A stretch of DNA of 6,255 nt from Candidatus Eiseniibacteriota bacterium (GTDB lineage Bacteria > Joyebacterota > Joyebacteria > Joyebacterales > Joyebacteraceae): assembly GCA_030610515.1 (NCBI GenBank), contig JAUWRQ010000072.1, positions 1-6,255 on the forward strand. The letters are read 5' to 3'. The notes below the pieces were generated by a model. It made no database searches and was not told the origin of the DNA. It saw nothing but the letters and a program-made list of their open reading frames with translations. Position 1 is the stretch's first letter; each line of letters opens with the position of its first letter. Positions 1 through 6,255 of the stretch are shown one piece after another. The position numbers and the translations under genes are program-made.

Positions 1-1971
1 GAACAGAACCACGTGCCCGTCGATCTCGGCCCCGATCACGTCGTCCGAGTCGATGAGACTGCACTCGGGCATCGACGTCTCGCTCGCGTCCGTCACGTAC
101 AGGACGTGAAGGAAGAGATGCTCGGTCTTGTCCGCCTGCGGCGACACCTCGATCCTCCAGGCGCCCGCGTCGTCCACGGCCGGCTGCGTCGGCGTGTAGT
201 TGACGCCGTTCACCTCGAATTCGTGACCCGGACCGCCGACAGTCACTACTTCGAACGGATCGGGCAGCAGGGTCTTCACGAATAGCTTCGACCCACCCTC
301 CTGAATGATCGTCGTGTCACCCGACACCTGCGGCTGCCCGAGCGAATGCAGGAGCCAGCGCTTCTTGAACGACGCCGAGGTGGCGGTCACGCGGTCGAGC
401 ACGACGAACACGTCCGGCTTCAGATAGACAACCTCACGAGTGAAAAGAGAGAGCTTCGACGATGAATACGCGGCCGTCGCGTCTCCCTTGGCGTACGTGA
501 ACGTGTCGGCGTCCTCGAACGCCACCATGTGCCCACGATAGCTCTCCTGCGACGTGCCCTCGCCGCAGTAGCGCGGGAAGCTCACGTGCATCGGCCTGCG
601 CTGGCCGCCGTCGTTCGCATAGCCGGCGAACGTGTCCTCGTTCGGGTCGTAGACCGTGACCGTGTTGTGGGCGACCGTCCTCGAGAAGTAGTTGTCGTGG
701 TGGCTCGAAGCCGAGAAGTCGTAGGTGCCCGAATCGATCGCCAGGAGGTCGCTGCCTCGCGCTATCAGAATGTGGTTCTGGTGCGCGTGCGTGTGCGCGT
801 CCGGGAACCGCTCGCAGCGGAAGACGGCGTAGACGTCGTCGCTCTGAGGCGAGATGTCCCAGCCGGAGCGCATGTAGACCGTGCCCACTCCTTCGAAGAA
901 CCAGGAGTCGGGAAGATCGTACGGCGACACCGGCGTCACCGTCGGATCCGTGGCCACGATGACCCGCCAGCGATCGAACGTGTTTACGTAGCCCTGTCCC
1001 TGGTTGACGATCTCCTGCGCGAGCCACTGGGCGCGACCGTCGCGATAGTGTTTGGCCGCGGTCAGGAGCGCCAATCTGAAAGACTGCGGGGCTATCGAGT
1101 GGTTGTGTGAGTCGCCCTGCCTCGACCCCACGTGCGTCGTGATCTCTCCGATGTACGCTTCGGCACCAGTCTCGTAGAGGTAGTAGGTCGAGAGGTTCTG
1201 GAAGTTCAGCGAATCCTCGAACGGGTCATCGTCCGTGGCCTCGCCCCACAACTCGAACCCGCGGCTCATGGCGAGGAACGAGTTGTAGCTGTAGTCCCCC
1301 TGGTACCACGATCCGTCGTACGCCAGCTCGTTGACGCAACACATGATCCTGTTGGGCCCGTACGTGTTGGAGTAGAAGGTGTCGCAGAGCGCCACGGCCG
1401 TCTGGTCGGCGATGCCCTCGCCATACAGGGCGAGGCCCGGGTAGATGAGCGTCGTGATCCTCGAGAAAAGCCCGTGGTAGCAGGAGATCATGTACCAGGT
1501 TTCGCTGTTCAGATACGAGTTGCCGCCCGAGGCGAGCGCCGATCCGAAGTACTGGCGTTCGGCGGGGGTCAGGTAATCGTAGCACCAGTCGAAGAAGAGC
1601 GCTGCGCCCCTGCACCACTCCGAACTACTGGTCATGCCCGCATTGATCATCGACTGCGCGATGGCCTTGGCCCGCGCGGCGTAGGCCGTGTCGTTGCTCA
1701 TCAAGTACGTGAAGCTGTACGACGCAAGATACCACTCCCCGTACAGGGCGGACGGCGGAAGGGAGTCGTTCATGTGTGAGTCGCAGTACGATTTCATGTC
1801 CTGGTAGTCCTGCGCGAAGACCCCCTGACACTTGGCACGCAGCTCGGGAAGCTCGTTGGCTCGGAACAAGAGCCTCGGATGCCCGCTCACCACGTCGTAC
1901 GCCGACGCCTGCGAGACGATCAGGACGAGCGTGAGGACGACCAGCGCTGTTCGCAGAACGTTGCTCTTCAT
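1..1971 (-). CDS. Secreted heparinase II/III-family polysaccharide lyase-like protein (3' end outside window)
   Basis: Reading from ATG at 1971 gives 657 codons to base 1 with no stop, so the C-terminus is missing. Residues 1-24 form a signal peptide (basic start, hydrophobic core, ASA cleavage site before Tyr25). A typical 'HPRLLFRANELP' N-terminus (31-42) opens an alpha-helical toroid to about residue 340. A heparinase II/III beta-sheet domain follows from about 365: HTHAHQNH (393-400), 'LLAIDSGTY' (409-417) and 'HNTVTV' (435-440). By recalled analogy to Pedobacter heparinase II, H393 would be the catalytic His and H395, D413 and H435 the zinc site; H166 and Y227 or Y229 could complete the active site. 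The family cleaves uronate-containing polysaccharides by beta-elimination, but the substrate here is unknown. Eleven cysteines follow the signal peptide, including a CC pair at 211-212, suggesting disulfides outside the cytoplasm. The start overlaps the ligase-like gene's stop by four bases (ATGA), so the two are probably co-translated. The family call is firm; lyase activity is inferred. Confidence 0.88.
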   Translation of the reverse strand, partial: MKSNVLRTALVVLTLVLIVSQASAYDVVSGHPRLLFRANELPELRAKCQGVFAQDYQDMKSYCDSHMNDSLPPSALYGEWYLASYSFTYLMSNDTAYAARAKAIAQSMINAGMTSSSEWCRGAALFFDWCYDYLTPAERQYFGSALASGGNSYLNSETWYMISCYHGLFSRITTLIYPGLALYGEGIADQTAVALCDTFYSNTYGPNRIMCCVNELAYDGSWYQGDYSYNSFLAMSRGFELWGEATDDDPFEDSLNFQNLSTYYLYETGAEAYIGEITTHVGSRQGDSHNHSIAPQSFRLALLTAAKHYRDGRAQWLAQEIVNQGQGYVNTFDRWRVIVATDPTVTPVSPYDLPDSWFFEGVGTVYMRSGWDISPQSDDVYAVFRCERFPDAHTHAHQNHILIARGSDLLAIDSGTYDFSASSHHDNYFSRTVAHNTVTVYDPNEDTFAGYANDGGQRRPMHVSFPRYCGEGTSQESYRGHMVAFEDADTFTYAKGDATAAYSSSKLSLFTREVVYLKPDVFVVLDRVTATSASFKKRWLLHSLGQPQVSGDTTIIQEGGSKLFVKTLLPDPFEVVTVGGPGHEFEVNGVNYTPTQPAVDDAGAWRIEVSPQADKTEHLFLHVLYVTDASETSMPECSLIDSDDVIGAEIDGHVVLF

Positions 1972-3443
1972 GATGCCATGACCTCCTCGTGCCGGACCGA
2001 CTTCGCTTCCCTCTCAAGAAGGATGCTCCTGTCGACCATCCCGGCCAGAACGAAGTACGAGCCTGCGATCGATCTGTGCAGGAACCGCTGACCGAAGATG
2101 TTGGCCAGCAAGAGGACAACGGTCGCCGCGACGAATCCCACGGCGAGTCCGCGAGTGAGAGGAGTCGTTGCCCTCCTCGTCAGTTCAAGTCCGCTTCGAG
2201 TGCACGCGACGAGCAGCCACGCCAGCGCCGCGATACCGATGAGTCCCATGTCGCAAAGCGTCTCGAAGTAGAGGCTGTGCGCCGAGAAGGGCGTGCCGAT
2301 CCTGCCGAGTGTCAGTCTCGGCACCGAGCCGAAGCCGAATCCGAAGATCGGCCGCGACGCCACTTCCGAGAGCACGATGCCCCAGATTTCGATCCTCACG
2401 GCCGCGGACGGATCGAGCTTGTCGGTGACGTCGCCCGTGATCTGAGCCTGGGCCGATTCCACCTCCGTCTCGAGGACCCTGTCCTTGACGAACCCAGGCG
2501 CCCACAGCGGTGACGCCAGGAGAACGAAAAGGAAGACGATGAAGGCCTTCCTGCTCATGAGGAACGTGACGGCTGAGAGCCCGCCGGCGAACCCCACGTA
2601 TCCGCCTCGTGACTTCGGGAGAAGGACGGCGATCGATGCGAGGCCCGCTGCGACCCACAGAACCAGTCGTTGTGCCCTGTTGAACGCCTTCGACGTGAAG
2701 ACGAAGGCCGCGAGGGCAGTCGCGCACATGCCGACGTATGCCGCGAAGTCGTTGGGGTTCATCCCTCCACCGATGCGCCGCACGTCGGGCGTCGTAGCGA
2801 ACTGGCGGAACGCGATCATGGCCGCGATCCCTGTGCTCACGGCGAAGGTCCCGATGATGCTGCGGATCCTGCCGTAGTCCTTGATGGAACCCACGGCGAC
2901 GAAGTAGATGGCGAGCGCCGGAACGCGCTGCCAGACCCTGAGGAGGAGCTCGGTGGCTCCGTAGCTCGTACCCTCGGGCGGGAAGAGGATCGTCCTGATC
3001 ACAGACGCGAACATGACCACGATGTAGAATCCGAGGGCCGGCGCGATCCTCGTGCGCGGCATCAGGCGCTCGCGGCTCATGAACCATGGACCGATCCAGC
3101 CCAGGAGCGCGACGATGAAGAGCAGGTTCACGCCGTTCAGGCCGGGGATGCCCGTGACGGGAAGCCACGCGGCGATCGGCATCGCCAGGAGCCACAGGTG
3201 CAGGGCCAGCTTCGGCCGGAACACGGTGAACACGAGAAACGAGACGCCGAGGAGCATCTTCACGATTCGATGCGGCGCCTGTGCATACCCATAGTTCAAG
3301 CGCGTGATGGCTAGGGCGAGCACGAGTGCCACGATGCCGCCCAGGACATAGGGTATCCACGCGTAGTTGTACTGCGGAACCTCGCCGTGAGGGGGACCCG
3401 GAGGCGCCGCGTACACGCGCTTCTGCGAATCGCGCTCGGGCAT
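1968..3443 (-). CDS. O-antigen ligase/polymerase-family membrane protein (WaaL/Wzy-like)
   Basis: A 491-residue polytopic protein with roughly 12-14 hydrophobic helices from about residue 27, after a short hydrophilic, proline-rich cytoplasmic N-terminus. It carries Wzy_C/O-antigen ligase hallmarks: 'GGGMNPNDFAAYVG' (225-238), SRGG (278-281), a large external loop of about 317-395 with 'AAVRIEIW' (347-354) and 'RPIFGFGFG' (364-372), and H389-S390 followed by nine residues then G400-x-x-G403. The last matches the H[NSQ]X9GXX[GTY] pattern I recall for WaaL ligases. Such proteins move an undecaprenyl-diphosphate-linked glycan onto lipid A core, another glycan chain or protein at the outer face of the inner membrane. 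Whether this one ligates, polymerises or glycosylates protein cannot be decided from sequence alone. The ATG at 3443 shares one base with the GT39 stop (TGATG), and a GGGAG site sits eight bases upstream. The stop overlaps the heparinase-like start. The family call is strong; the precise role is open. Confidence 0.9.
   Translation of the reverse strand: MPERDSQKRVYAAPPGPPHGEVPQYNYAWIPYVLGGIVALVLALAITRLNYGYAQAPHRIVKMLLGVSFLVFTVFRPKLALHLWLLAMPIAAWLPVTGIPGLNGVNLLFIVALLGWIGPWFMSRERLMPRTRIAPALGFYIVVMFASVIRTILFPPEGTSYGATELLLRVWQRVPALAIYFVAVGSIKDYGRIRSIIGTFAVSTGIAAMIAFRQFATTPDVRRIGGGMNPNDFAAYVGMCATALAAFVFTSKAFNRAQRLVLWVAAGLASIAVLLPKSRGGYVGFAGGLSAVTFLMSRKAFIVFLFVLLASPLWAPGFVKDRVLETEVESAQAQITGDVTDKLDPSAAVRIEIWGIVLSEVASRPIFGFGFGSVPRLTLGRIGTPFSAHSLYFETLCDMGLIGIAALAWLLVACTRSGLELTRRATTPLTRGLAVGFVAATVVLLLANIFGQRFLHRSIAGSYFVLAGMVDRSILLEREAKSVRHEEVMAS
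1981..1988 (-). promoter_or_regulatory. Ribosome binding site of the heparinase-like gene
   Basis: The minus strand reads GAGGAGGT, a near-perfect Shine-Dalgarno sequence, nine bases before the ATG at 1971. It lies inside the last codons of the upstream ligase-like gene. It supports the 1971 start and indicates that this secreted protein is translated efficiently, even though its start overlaps the preceding stop codon. Confidence 0.8.
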
Positions 3444-5278
3444 CAGGGTATCTCCCGGACGGACGAATCGACCGCGACGGCGGTCTCGGCGTCGCGGTCG
3501 ATCTCCGCATCACCCACCGCTCCCGCATCGCCCGAGCCTCGTGCGCGGCCGCCGAGCTCGAACACCTCGATGACGGGATTGTGGAACGACCGTCCGTCTC
3601 CCCTATCGATCGGGGGCGTCCGGACTTCCGCCACGAACCTCTCGCGCAGAACGCCGTTCTCCTCCAGCCAGTCGCGGAACGCGCTCGCGCCTTCGACCCC
3701 CGGAGCCTCCGCCCCATCCATCGCTCTCCACGGGGCGGCCTTGCTGCTCAGGACCACGAACGCCACGTCCAGACGCTCGAAAGCAGCGACGAGCCCGGGC
3801 GTGTCCTCGGATGGATCGGGCAGGCGGTAGGGCTTCGGACCGAATCCGATACCGTGCAGGGCGTACTGCGGCGCGCGCGCCCGTCCGATCTCGAGCTTGA
3901 GCTCGTTCAAGAGCTTCTTGGGCGCTTTCCAGGAACCCACCAACGTCGAATCGAGTTCGACGAGGTCCTTCAGCTGTCTCTCGCATCTGTTCAGAATCGG
4001 ACCGTAGTCCTCGACCGCGACCACGGACCCAGGATGAACGTTGGCCTCGACCCACCGTGCAGCCTGGGTCCGCGTGTCTATCGCCGCGAGCGCCGTCCCG
4101 AACCTTACCGAGGGCACGACGGCCAGAACCGCGACGACGACTGCGAGCGCGGTCGCCGTTGCCCGGCCCGTGATCGTGAACGGCCGGGCGAGCGTCCTGC
4201 CGAGTCCGTCCACGCCCACGGCGGCCAGCAGGGCGACCGCGGGCAACGCCGGCGTGAGGTACGTCGACCTCTTGACGGTAATCAGGATCATGACGAGAAA
4301 CACCGCGGCCGCGCAGGCGGCTATGACGGACACCCTCTGCCCGGCGGACCGCCGCGAGGCGCTTCGGCGCCGCAGAACCGCCCCGAGAACGGCGAGAACG
4401 AAGATCGGGTAGCCGATTCCGCGGGCCACGCTCTTCCCGAAGATCTCGCGGAGCCCGGACGCGAACGACGCGGGCCCCTGACCCACACCCGCGCTGCTCA
4501 CCATCGTAAGCTGCGTAGAGACATCTCTCGCGAACTCGGAAAACGACAGAACGCTGTACGGAGTCCCGACGACAAAGCCTGCAATGCACGCGACCGCGGC
4601 GCCGACCAGCGACACGACCGGCACCCTTCGCGACGAAACGAGATGTGCGTAGGCGGCCAACGTGCCTGCGACCGCGATGACGCCCGGGTACTTGACCGAG
4701 GCTGCGAGCCCCGCGAGGAGACCGGACAGGACCAGGTCCGCGACGCGCGCAGAGTCCAGGGCCCGCACTGCCGCGAGCAGAGAGAGCGCCACGAGGAGCG
4801 TCGCGACGACGTCGGGCGTCGCGTAGTGCGAATCCCGAACGTGGAGGTAGACGACGGCCAAGAGAAGCGCAGCAACAAGCCCGACGAACGCGCCGAACGC
4901 CCTCCGACCTATCCTGTACGTGACCCAGACCGTCACGACACCCGCGAGCGCCGAGACCCAGCGGCCCATCAGCCAGAAGGGCGAGAGGTCGGTGAGGTAG
5001 CCACGCAGGAGGTCGACGGGAGCCCCGAACGCGCCTACCACCTTCCCGAGCACGTAGTACGCGCCGTAGACGCCGTGCATCACGTACATGAGAAGCGACG
5101 GCCACCTGAACCAGTGAGGGTTCAGATCACCGCTGCCGAAGGCGAGCGCGTGGAAGAGGATAGACCCCTCGTCGGGGTGATACGGATGCGGGAGACCCCA
5201 ATCGAGACCACGTGAGCGCAGCCAGACTGCCACAGCCAGGATCACGATCAGGATGAGGATCTCCGTCCGCCGCTTCAC
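3443..5278 (-). CDS. GT39/ArnT-like polyprenyl-phosphate-sugar-dependent membrane glycosyltransferase
   Basis: A 611-residue GT-C fold protein with about 10-12 membrane helices over residues 6-391 and a soluble, presumably external, C-terminal part (about 400-577). The first external loop carries HPDE (34-37), whose acidic pair is the usual catalytic/metal site of the PMT/ArnT superfamily. The second conserved stretch RDSHYATPD (148-156) and 'VKYPG' (195-199) are also typical. Such enzymes transfer a sugar from a polyprenyl phosphate carrier to lipid A, another glycan or protein; donor and acceptor are unknown here. The two genes upstream could make and flip its donor. The start is GTG at 5278, chosen because GGAG lies eight bases before it and the preceding stop is four bases away; residues 'MKRRTEILIL' then lead into helix 1. 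Residues after about 577 form an Asp/Ala/Glu-rich tail not needed for the fold, encoded partly by the inverted repeat. The family call is firm; the specific substrate is not assignable. Confidence 0.9.
   Translation of the reverse strand: MKRRTEILILIVILAVAVWLRSRGLDWGLPHPYHPDEGSILFHALAFGSGDLNPHWFRWPSLLMYVMHGVYGAYYVLGKVVGAFGAPVDLLRGYLTDLSPFWLMGRWVSALAGVVTVWVTYRIGRRAFGAFVGLVAALLLAVVYLHVRDSHYATPDVVATLLVALSLLAAVRALDSARVADLVLSGLLAGLAASVKYPGVIAVAGTLAAYAHLVSSRRVPVVSLVGAAVACIAGFVVGTPYSVLSFSEFARDVSTQLTMVSSAGVGQGPASFASGLREIFGKSVARGIGYPIFVLAVLGAVLRRRSASRRSAGQRVSVIAACAAAVFLVMILITVKRSTYLTPALPAVALLAAVGVDGLGRTLARPFTITGRATATALAVVVAVLAVVPSVRFGTALAAIDTRTQAARWVEANVHPGSVVAVEDYGPILNRCERQLKDLVELDSTLVGSWKAPKKLLNELKLEIGRARAPQYALHGIGFGPKPYRLPDPSEDTPGLVAAFERLDVAFVVLSSKAAPWRAMDGAEAPGVEGASAFRDWLEENGVLRERFVAEVRTPPIDRGDGRSFHNPVIEVFELGGRARGSGDAGAVGDAEIDRDAETAVAVDSSVREIP
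3452..3456 (-). promoter_or_regulatory. Ribosome binding site of the ligase-like gene
   Basis: The minus strand has GGGAG eight bases before the ATG at 3443, inside the last codons of the GT39 gene. It is a moderate Shine-Dalgarno match that supports the one-base TGATG overlap as the true gene boundary. A stable inverted repeat ends ten bases upstream of it. Confidence 0.6.
3467..3502 (-). repeat. Perfect 13-bp inverted repeat (hairpin) at the end of the GT39 gene
   Basis: On the plus strand, atcgaccgcgacg (3467-3479) is exactly complementary to cgtcgcggtcgat (3490-3502), separated by ten bases. In the mRNA two more pairs form inside the loop across one C-C mismatch, leaving a four-base loop, and a G-U pair extends the base. 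It lies within the codons of the acidic C-terminal tail of the GT39 protein and ends ten bases before the ligase gene's GGGAG site. No U-run follows it, so it does not look like an intrinsic terminator. A role in mRNA stability, processing or tuning of ligase translation is inference. Confidence 0.7.
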
Positions 5279-5282
5279 CAGG

Positions 5283-5642
5283 TTAACTCCGGGATATGAC
5301 GAGCACGCCAGCGATGATGATCACAAGACCGACGACGCGCATCGCCGAGATCTGCTCTCCGAGAAAGAGCCACGACGCGAGAAAGACGAGCACGTACGCC
5401 AGGCTCACCATCGGATACGCGAGACTCAGGTCGACGTTCGAAACGACGGCTATCCAGAGGACCGCGCTCACCGCGTAACACACAAACCCCAGGAAGACCT
5501 GCGGGACCTTGAGGATCGGGACGAGCTGTCCCCAAACGCTCGCGGCCGAGACCTCACCGTAGATCTTCATGCCCATCTTCATGATGACCTGGCCCACTGC
5601 CCCCAGTAGGACGGCCAGCAGGATGAGCGGAATCCCCTTCAT
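5283..5642 (-). CDS. SMR/ArnE-like four-helix membrane transporter, probable lipid-linked sugar flippase
   Basis: A 119-residue protein with four predicted helices (about 4-22, 46-68, 72-95, 101-117), the size and layout of small multidrug resistance and ArnE/ArnF proteins in the drug/metabolite transporter superfamily. Aligned without gaps to E. coli EmrE (recalled), G17, M21 and K22 coincide, but the essential Glu14 of drug/proton exchange is Gly14. 'LSLAYPMVSLAYVLV' (72-86), followed by GE (95-96) and a 'VGLVIIIAGVLVI' last helix, resembles ArnE, which helps flip undecaprenyl-phosphate-aminoarabinose. Its position between a polyprenyl-phosphate sugar synthase-type GT2 and a GT39 enzyme fits that role. 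Only one such gene is visible, whereas ArnE and ArnF act as a pair; a homodimer, or a partner gene outside the window, is possible. The ATG at 5642 follows a GAGGGGGG site and lies 12 bases after the GT2 stop. Flippase function is inferred from context and the missing Glu. Confidence 0.85.
   Translation of the reverse strand: MKGIPLILLAVLLGAVGQVIMKMGMKIYGEVSAASVWGQLVPILKVPQVFLGFVCYAVSAVLWIAVVSNVDLSLAYPMVSLAYVLVFLASWLFLGEQISAMRVVGLVIIIAGVLVISRS
5287..5290 (-). promoter_or_regulatory. Ribosome binding site deciding the GTG start of the GT39 gene
   Basis: GGAG on the minus strand is followed by an eight-base spacer and the GTG at 5278. It spans the end of the SMR-like gene, whose TAA stop is 5285-5283. 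The spacing and the lack of a better-placed ATG make GTG the likely initiation codon. Confidence 0.6.
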
Positions 5643-5648
5643 GAACGT

Positions 5649-5656
5649 CCCCCCTC
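5649..5656 (-). promoter_or_regulatory. Ribosome binding site of the SMR-like gene
   Basis: The minus strand reads GAGGGGGG six bases before the ATG at 5642. It overlaps the TGA stop of the GT2 gene (5657-5655) and fills most of the only noticeable intergenic gap. The G-run is an imperfect Shine-Dalgarno site but well placed. Confidence 0.5.
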
Positions 5657-6255
5657 AGAGAGCCGTATCGGCGCGTCGGGTCGCAACCTCGCCCCGCCGA
5701 CCGCCGGTCCTAGCGTGTATCGCGCGCCTCCCGGCGGAAATGAGTCGCACGTATCTCGCTATGGTCTTCGTGATGTTCATCTTGCTCGCGCCGCCCTTCC
5801 TGTCGTACCGGAGCACGAGAGGAACCTCGGCGACGCGCGACGGCAGGTACGCCATCTTGACGAGTATCTCGGCGGACGCAACGAATCCGCGCTCCGCGAT
5901 GAGCTCGTCGCCGTAGATCTCGAACGCGCGAGCGAGCGCCTCGCCTCTGTAGGCCCGATAACCGCACGAGTAGTCCCGCGCGCCGCGGACAGGCAGGAAC
6001 GTCCTCATCGTCAGGCTCGCGCCCCTGGAGAGGAAGCTCCGGAGCGGCGACAGGCCGACCTCCCGACCTCCGGGCGCGTATCTCGACGCGATAACGACGT
6101 CGTTCCCCTCTTCGAGCTTCTCCAGCATCGAGGCCATGGCCTCCGGGTCGTGCGTGTTGTCCGCGTCCATCCCGACCAGCACTCCGCCGCCCTCGAGCAT
6201 CTCGTTCGCTCTCGTGAACCCGGTCAGGAGCGCCTGTCCGAGTCCCCTATTCGTC
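5655..6255 (-). CDS. GT2 glycosyltransferase, polyprenyl-phosphate sugar synthase type (5' end outside window)
   Basis: The frame is open to the right edge, so the start is missing; 199 residues are visible, about 40 fewer than the usual short DPM1-like enzyme. An ATG at 6200 is only an internal Met, because conserved family sequence 'NRGLGQAL' lies upstream of it. Following it are the metal-binding DAD motif ('MDADNTHDPE', with DAD at 6167-6159), 'IASRYAPGG', 'RDYSCGYRAYRGEAL', and near the end 'EVPLVLRYDRKGGASKMNI'. These match dolichol/polyprenyl-phosphate mannose or glucose synthases, which transfer a sugar from a nucleotide donor to a polyprenyl phosphate at the cytoplasmic face of the membrane. 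No C-terminal membrane helices follow, unlike GtrB/ArnC-type enzymes; the protein ends in an Arg-rich tail. Together with the downstream flippase-like and GT39 genes it forms a donor-making, flipping and transferring set. The sugar cannot be told from sequence. Confidence 0.9.
   Translation of the reverse strand, partial: TNRGLGQALLTGFTRANEMLEGGGVLVGMDADNTHDPEAMASMLEKLEEGNDVVIASRYAPGGREVGLSPLRSFLSRGASLTMRTFLPVRGARDYSCGYRAYRGEALARAFEIYGDELIAERGFVASAEILVKMAYLPSRVAEVPLVLRYDRKGGASKMNITKTIARYVRLISAGRRAIHARTGGRRGEVATRRADTAL

Noticed and set aside
1977..1979. An ATG just upstream as the start of the heparinase-like gene
   Set aside because: It is in the ligase frame (its Met489), not the lyase frame. 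The ATG at 1971 has the correctly spaced Shine-Dalgarno site and leads into a signal peptide.
434..2119. Several separate short minus-strand open frames over the left third of the window
   Set aside because: They are out-of-frame fragments over one continuous open frame of 657 codons (1971 to 1) that carries a signal peptide and heparinase II/III motifs. That frame has no stop inside the window.
3467..3502. The hairpin as an intrinsic transcription terminator between GT39 and the ligase gene
   Set aside because: The sequence after the stem in the transcript is GC-rich with no U-run, and the next gene overlaps the stop codon by one base, so termination here would separate coupled genes.
2185..3717. 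A 510-codon minus-strand frame spanning the ligase-like gene and part of GT39
   Set aside because: It is an out-of-frame reading of two well-supported genes; the translation is Arg-rich and lacks membrane segments or family motifs.
3326..5215. A 629-codon open frame on the plus strand opposite the GT39 gene
   Set aside because: It is the antisense shadow of a GC-rich gene: its translation is dominated by Arg, Asp, Glu, His, Gly and Pro, has no recognisable domain, and overlaps a gene with clear GT-C motifs.
5283..5642. Annotation as an EmrE-type multidrug efflux pump
   Set aside because: The essential Glu of helix 1 is replaced by Gly, and the gene sits between polyprenyl-linked sugar genes; an ArnE-like role fits better.
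5655..6200. A complete 181-residue glycosyltransferase starting at the ATG at 6200
   Set aside because: Conserved GT2 sequence ('NRGLGQAL') continues in frame upstream to the window edge, so the true start lies outside.

Overview
The window is GC-rich and entirely protein-coding, with every gene on the minus strand. The pronounced GC preference at third codon positions, strong Shine-Dalgarno sites and overlapping stop/start codons point to a free-living bacterium with a high-GC genome. An uncultivated lineage related to the FCB group is one possibility, but the sequence does not fix the taxon. I see no RNA genes, mobile elements, CRISPR arrays, terminators or promoters, and no gap between genes longer than 12 bases.

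In transcription order (right to left) there are five genes. (1) A GT2 glycosyltransferase of the polyprenyl-phosphate sugar synthase type, cut off by the right edge (5655-6255). (2) A four-helix SMR/ArnE-like membrane protein (5283-5642). (3) A GT39/ArnT-like membrane glycosyltransferase (3443-5278, GTG start). (4) A WaaL/Wzy-like O-antigen ligase-family protein (1968-3443). (5) A secreted heparinase II/III-like protein whose 3' end runs off the left edge (1-1971). Gene 5 is open over 657 codons without a stop inside the window. Junction spacings are 12 nt, 4 nt, a 1-nt overlap (TGATG) and a 4-nt overlap (ATGA), so this is very probably one operon with translational coupling.

The first three genes make a plausible pathway: load a sugar onto a polyprenyl phosphate in the cytoplasm, flip it across the inner membrane, and transfer it to an acceptor on the outer face. 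This resembles the ArnC - ArnE/F - ArnT logic of lipid A modification, though the sugar and acceptor are unknown. The fourth gene would polymerise or ligate a lipid-linked glycan, and the fifth would cut or trim an acidic polysaccharide outside the cytoplasm. The window therefore looks like the tail of a surface-glycan assembly and modification locus.

The strongest non-coding signal is a perfect 13-bp inverted repeat with a short loop at the very end of the GT39 gene. It lies about 10 nt upstream of the ligase gene's ribosome binding site.
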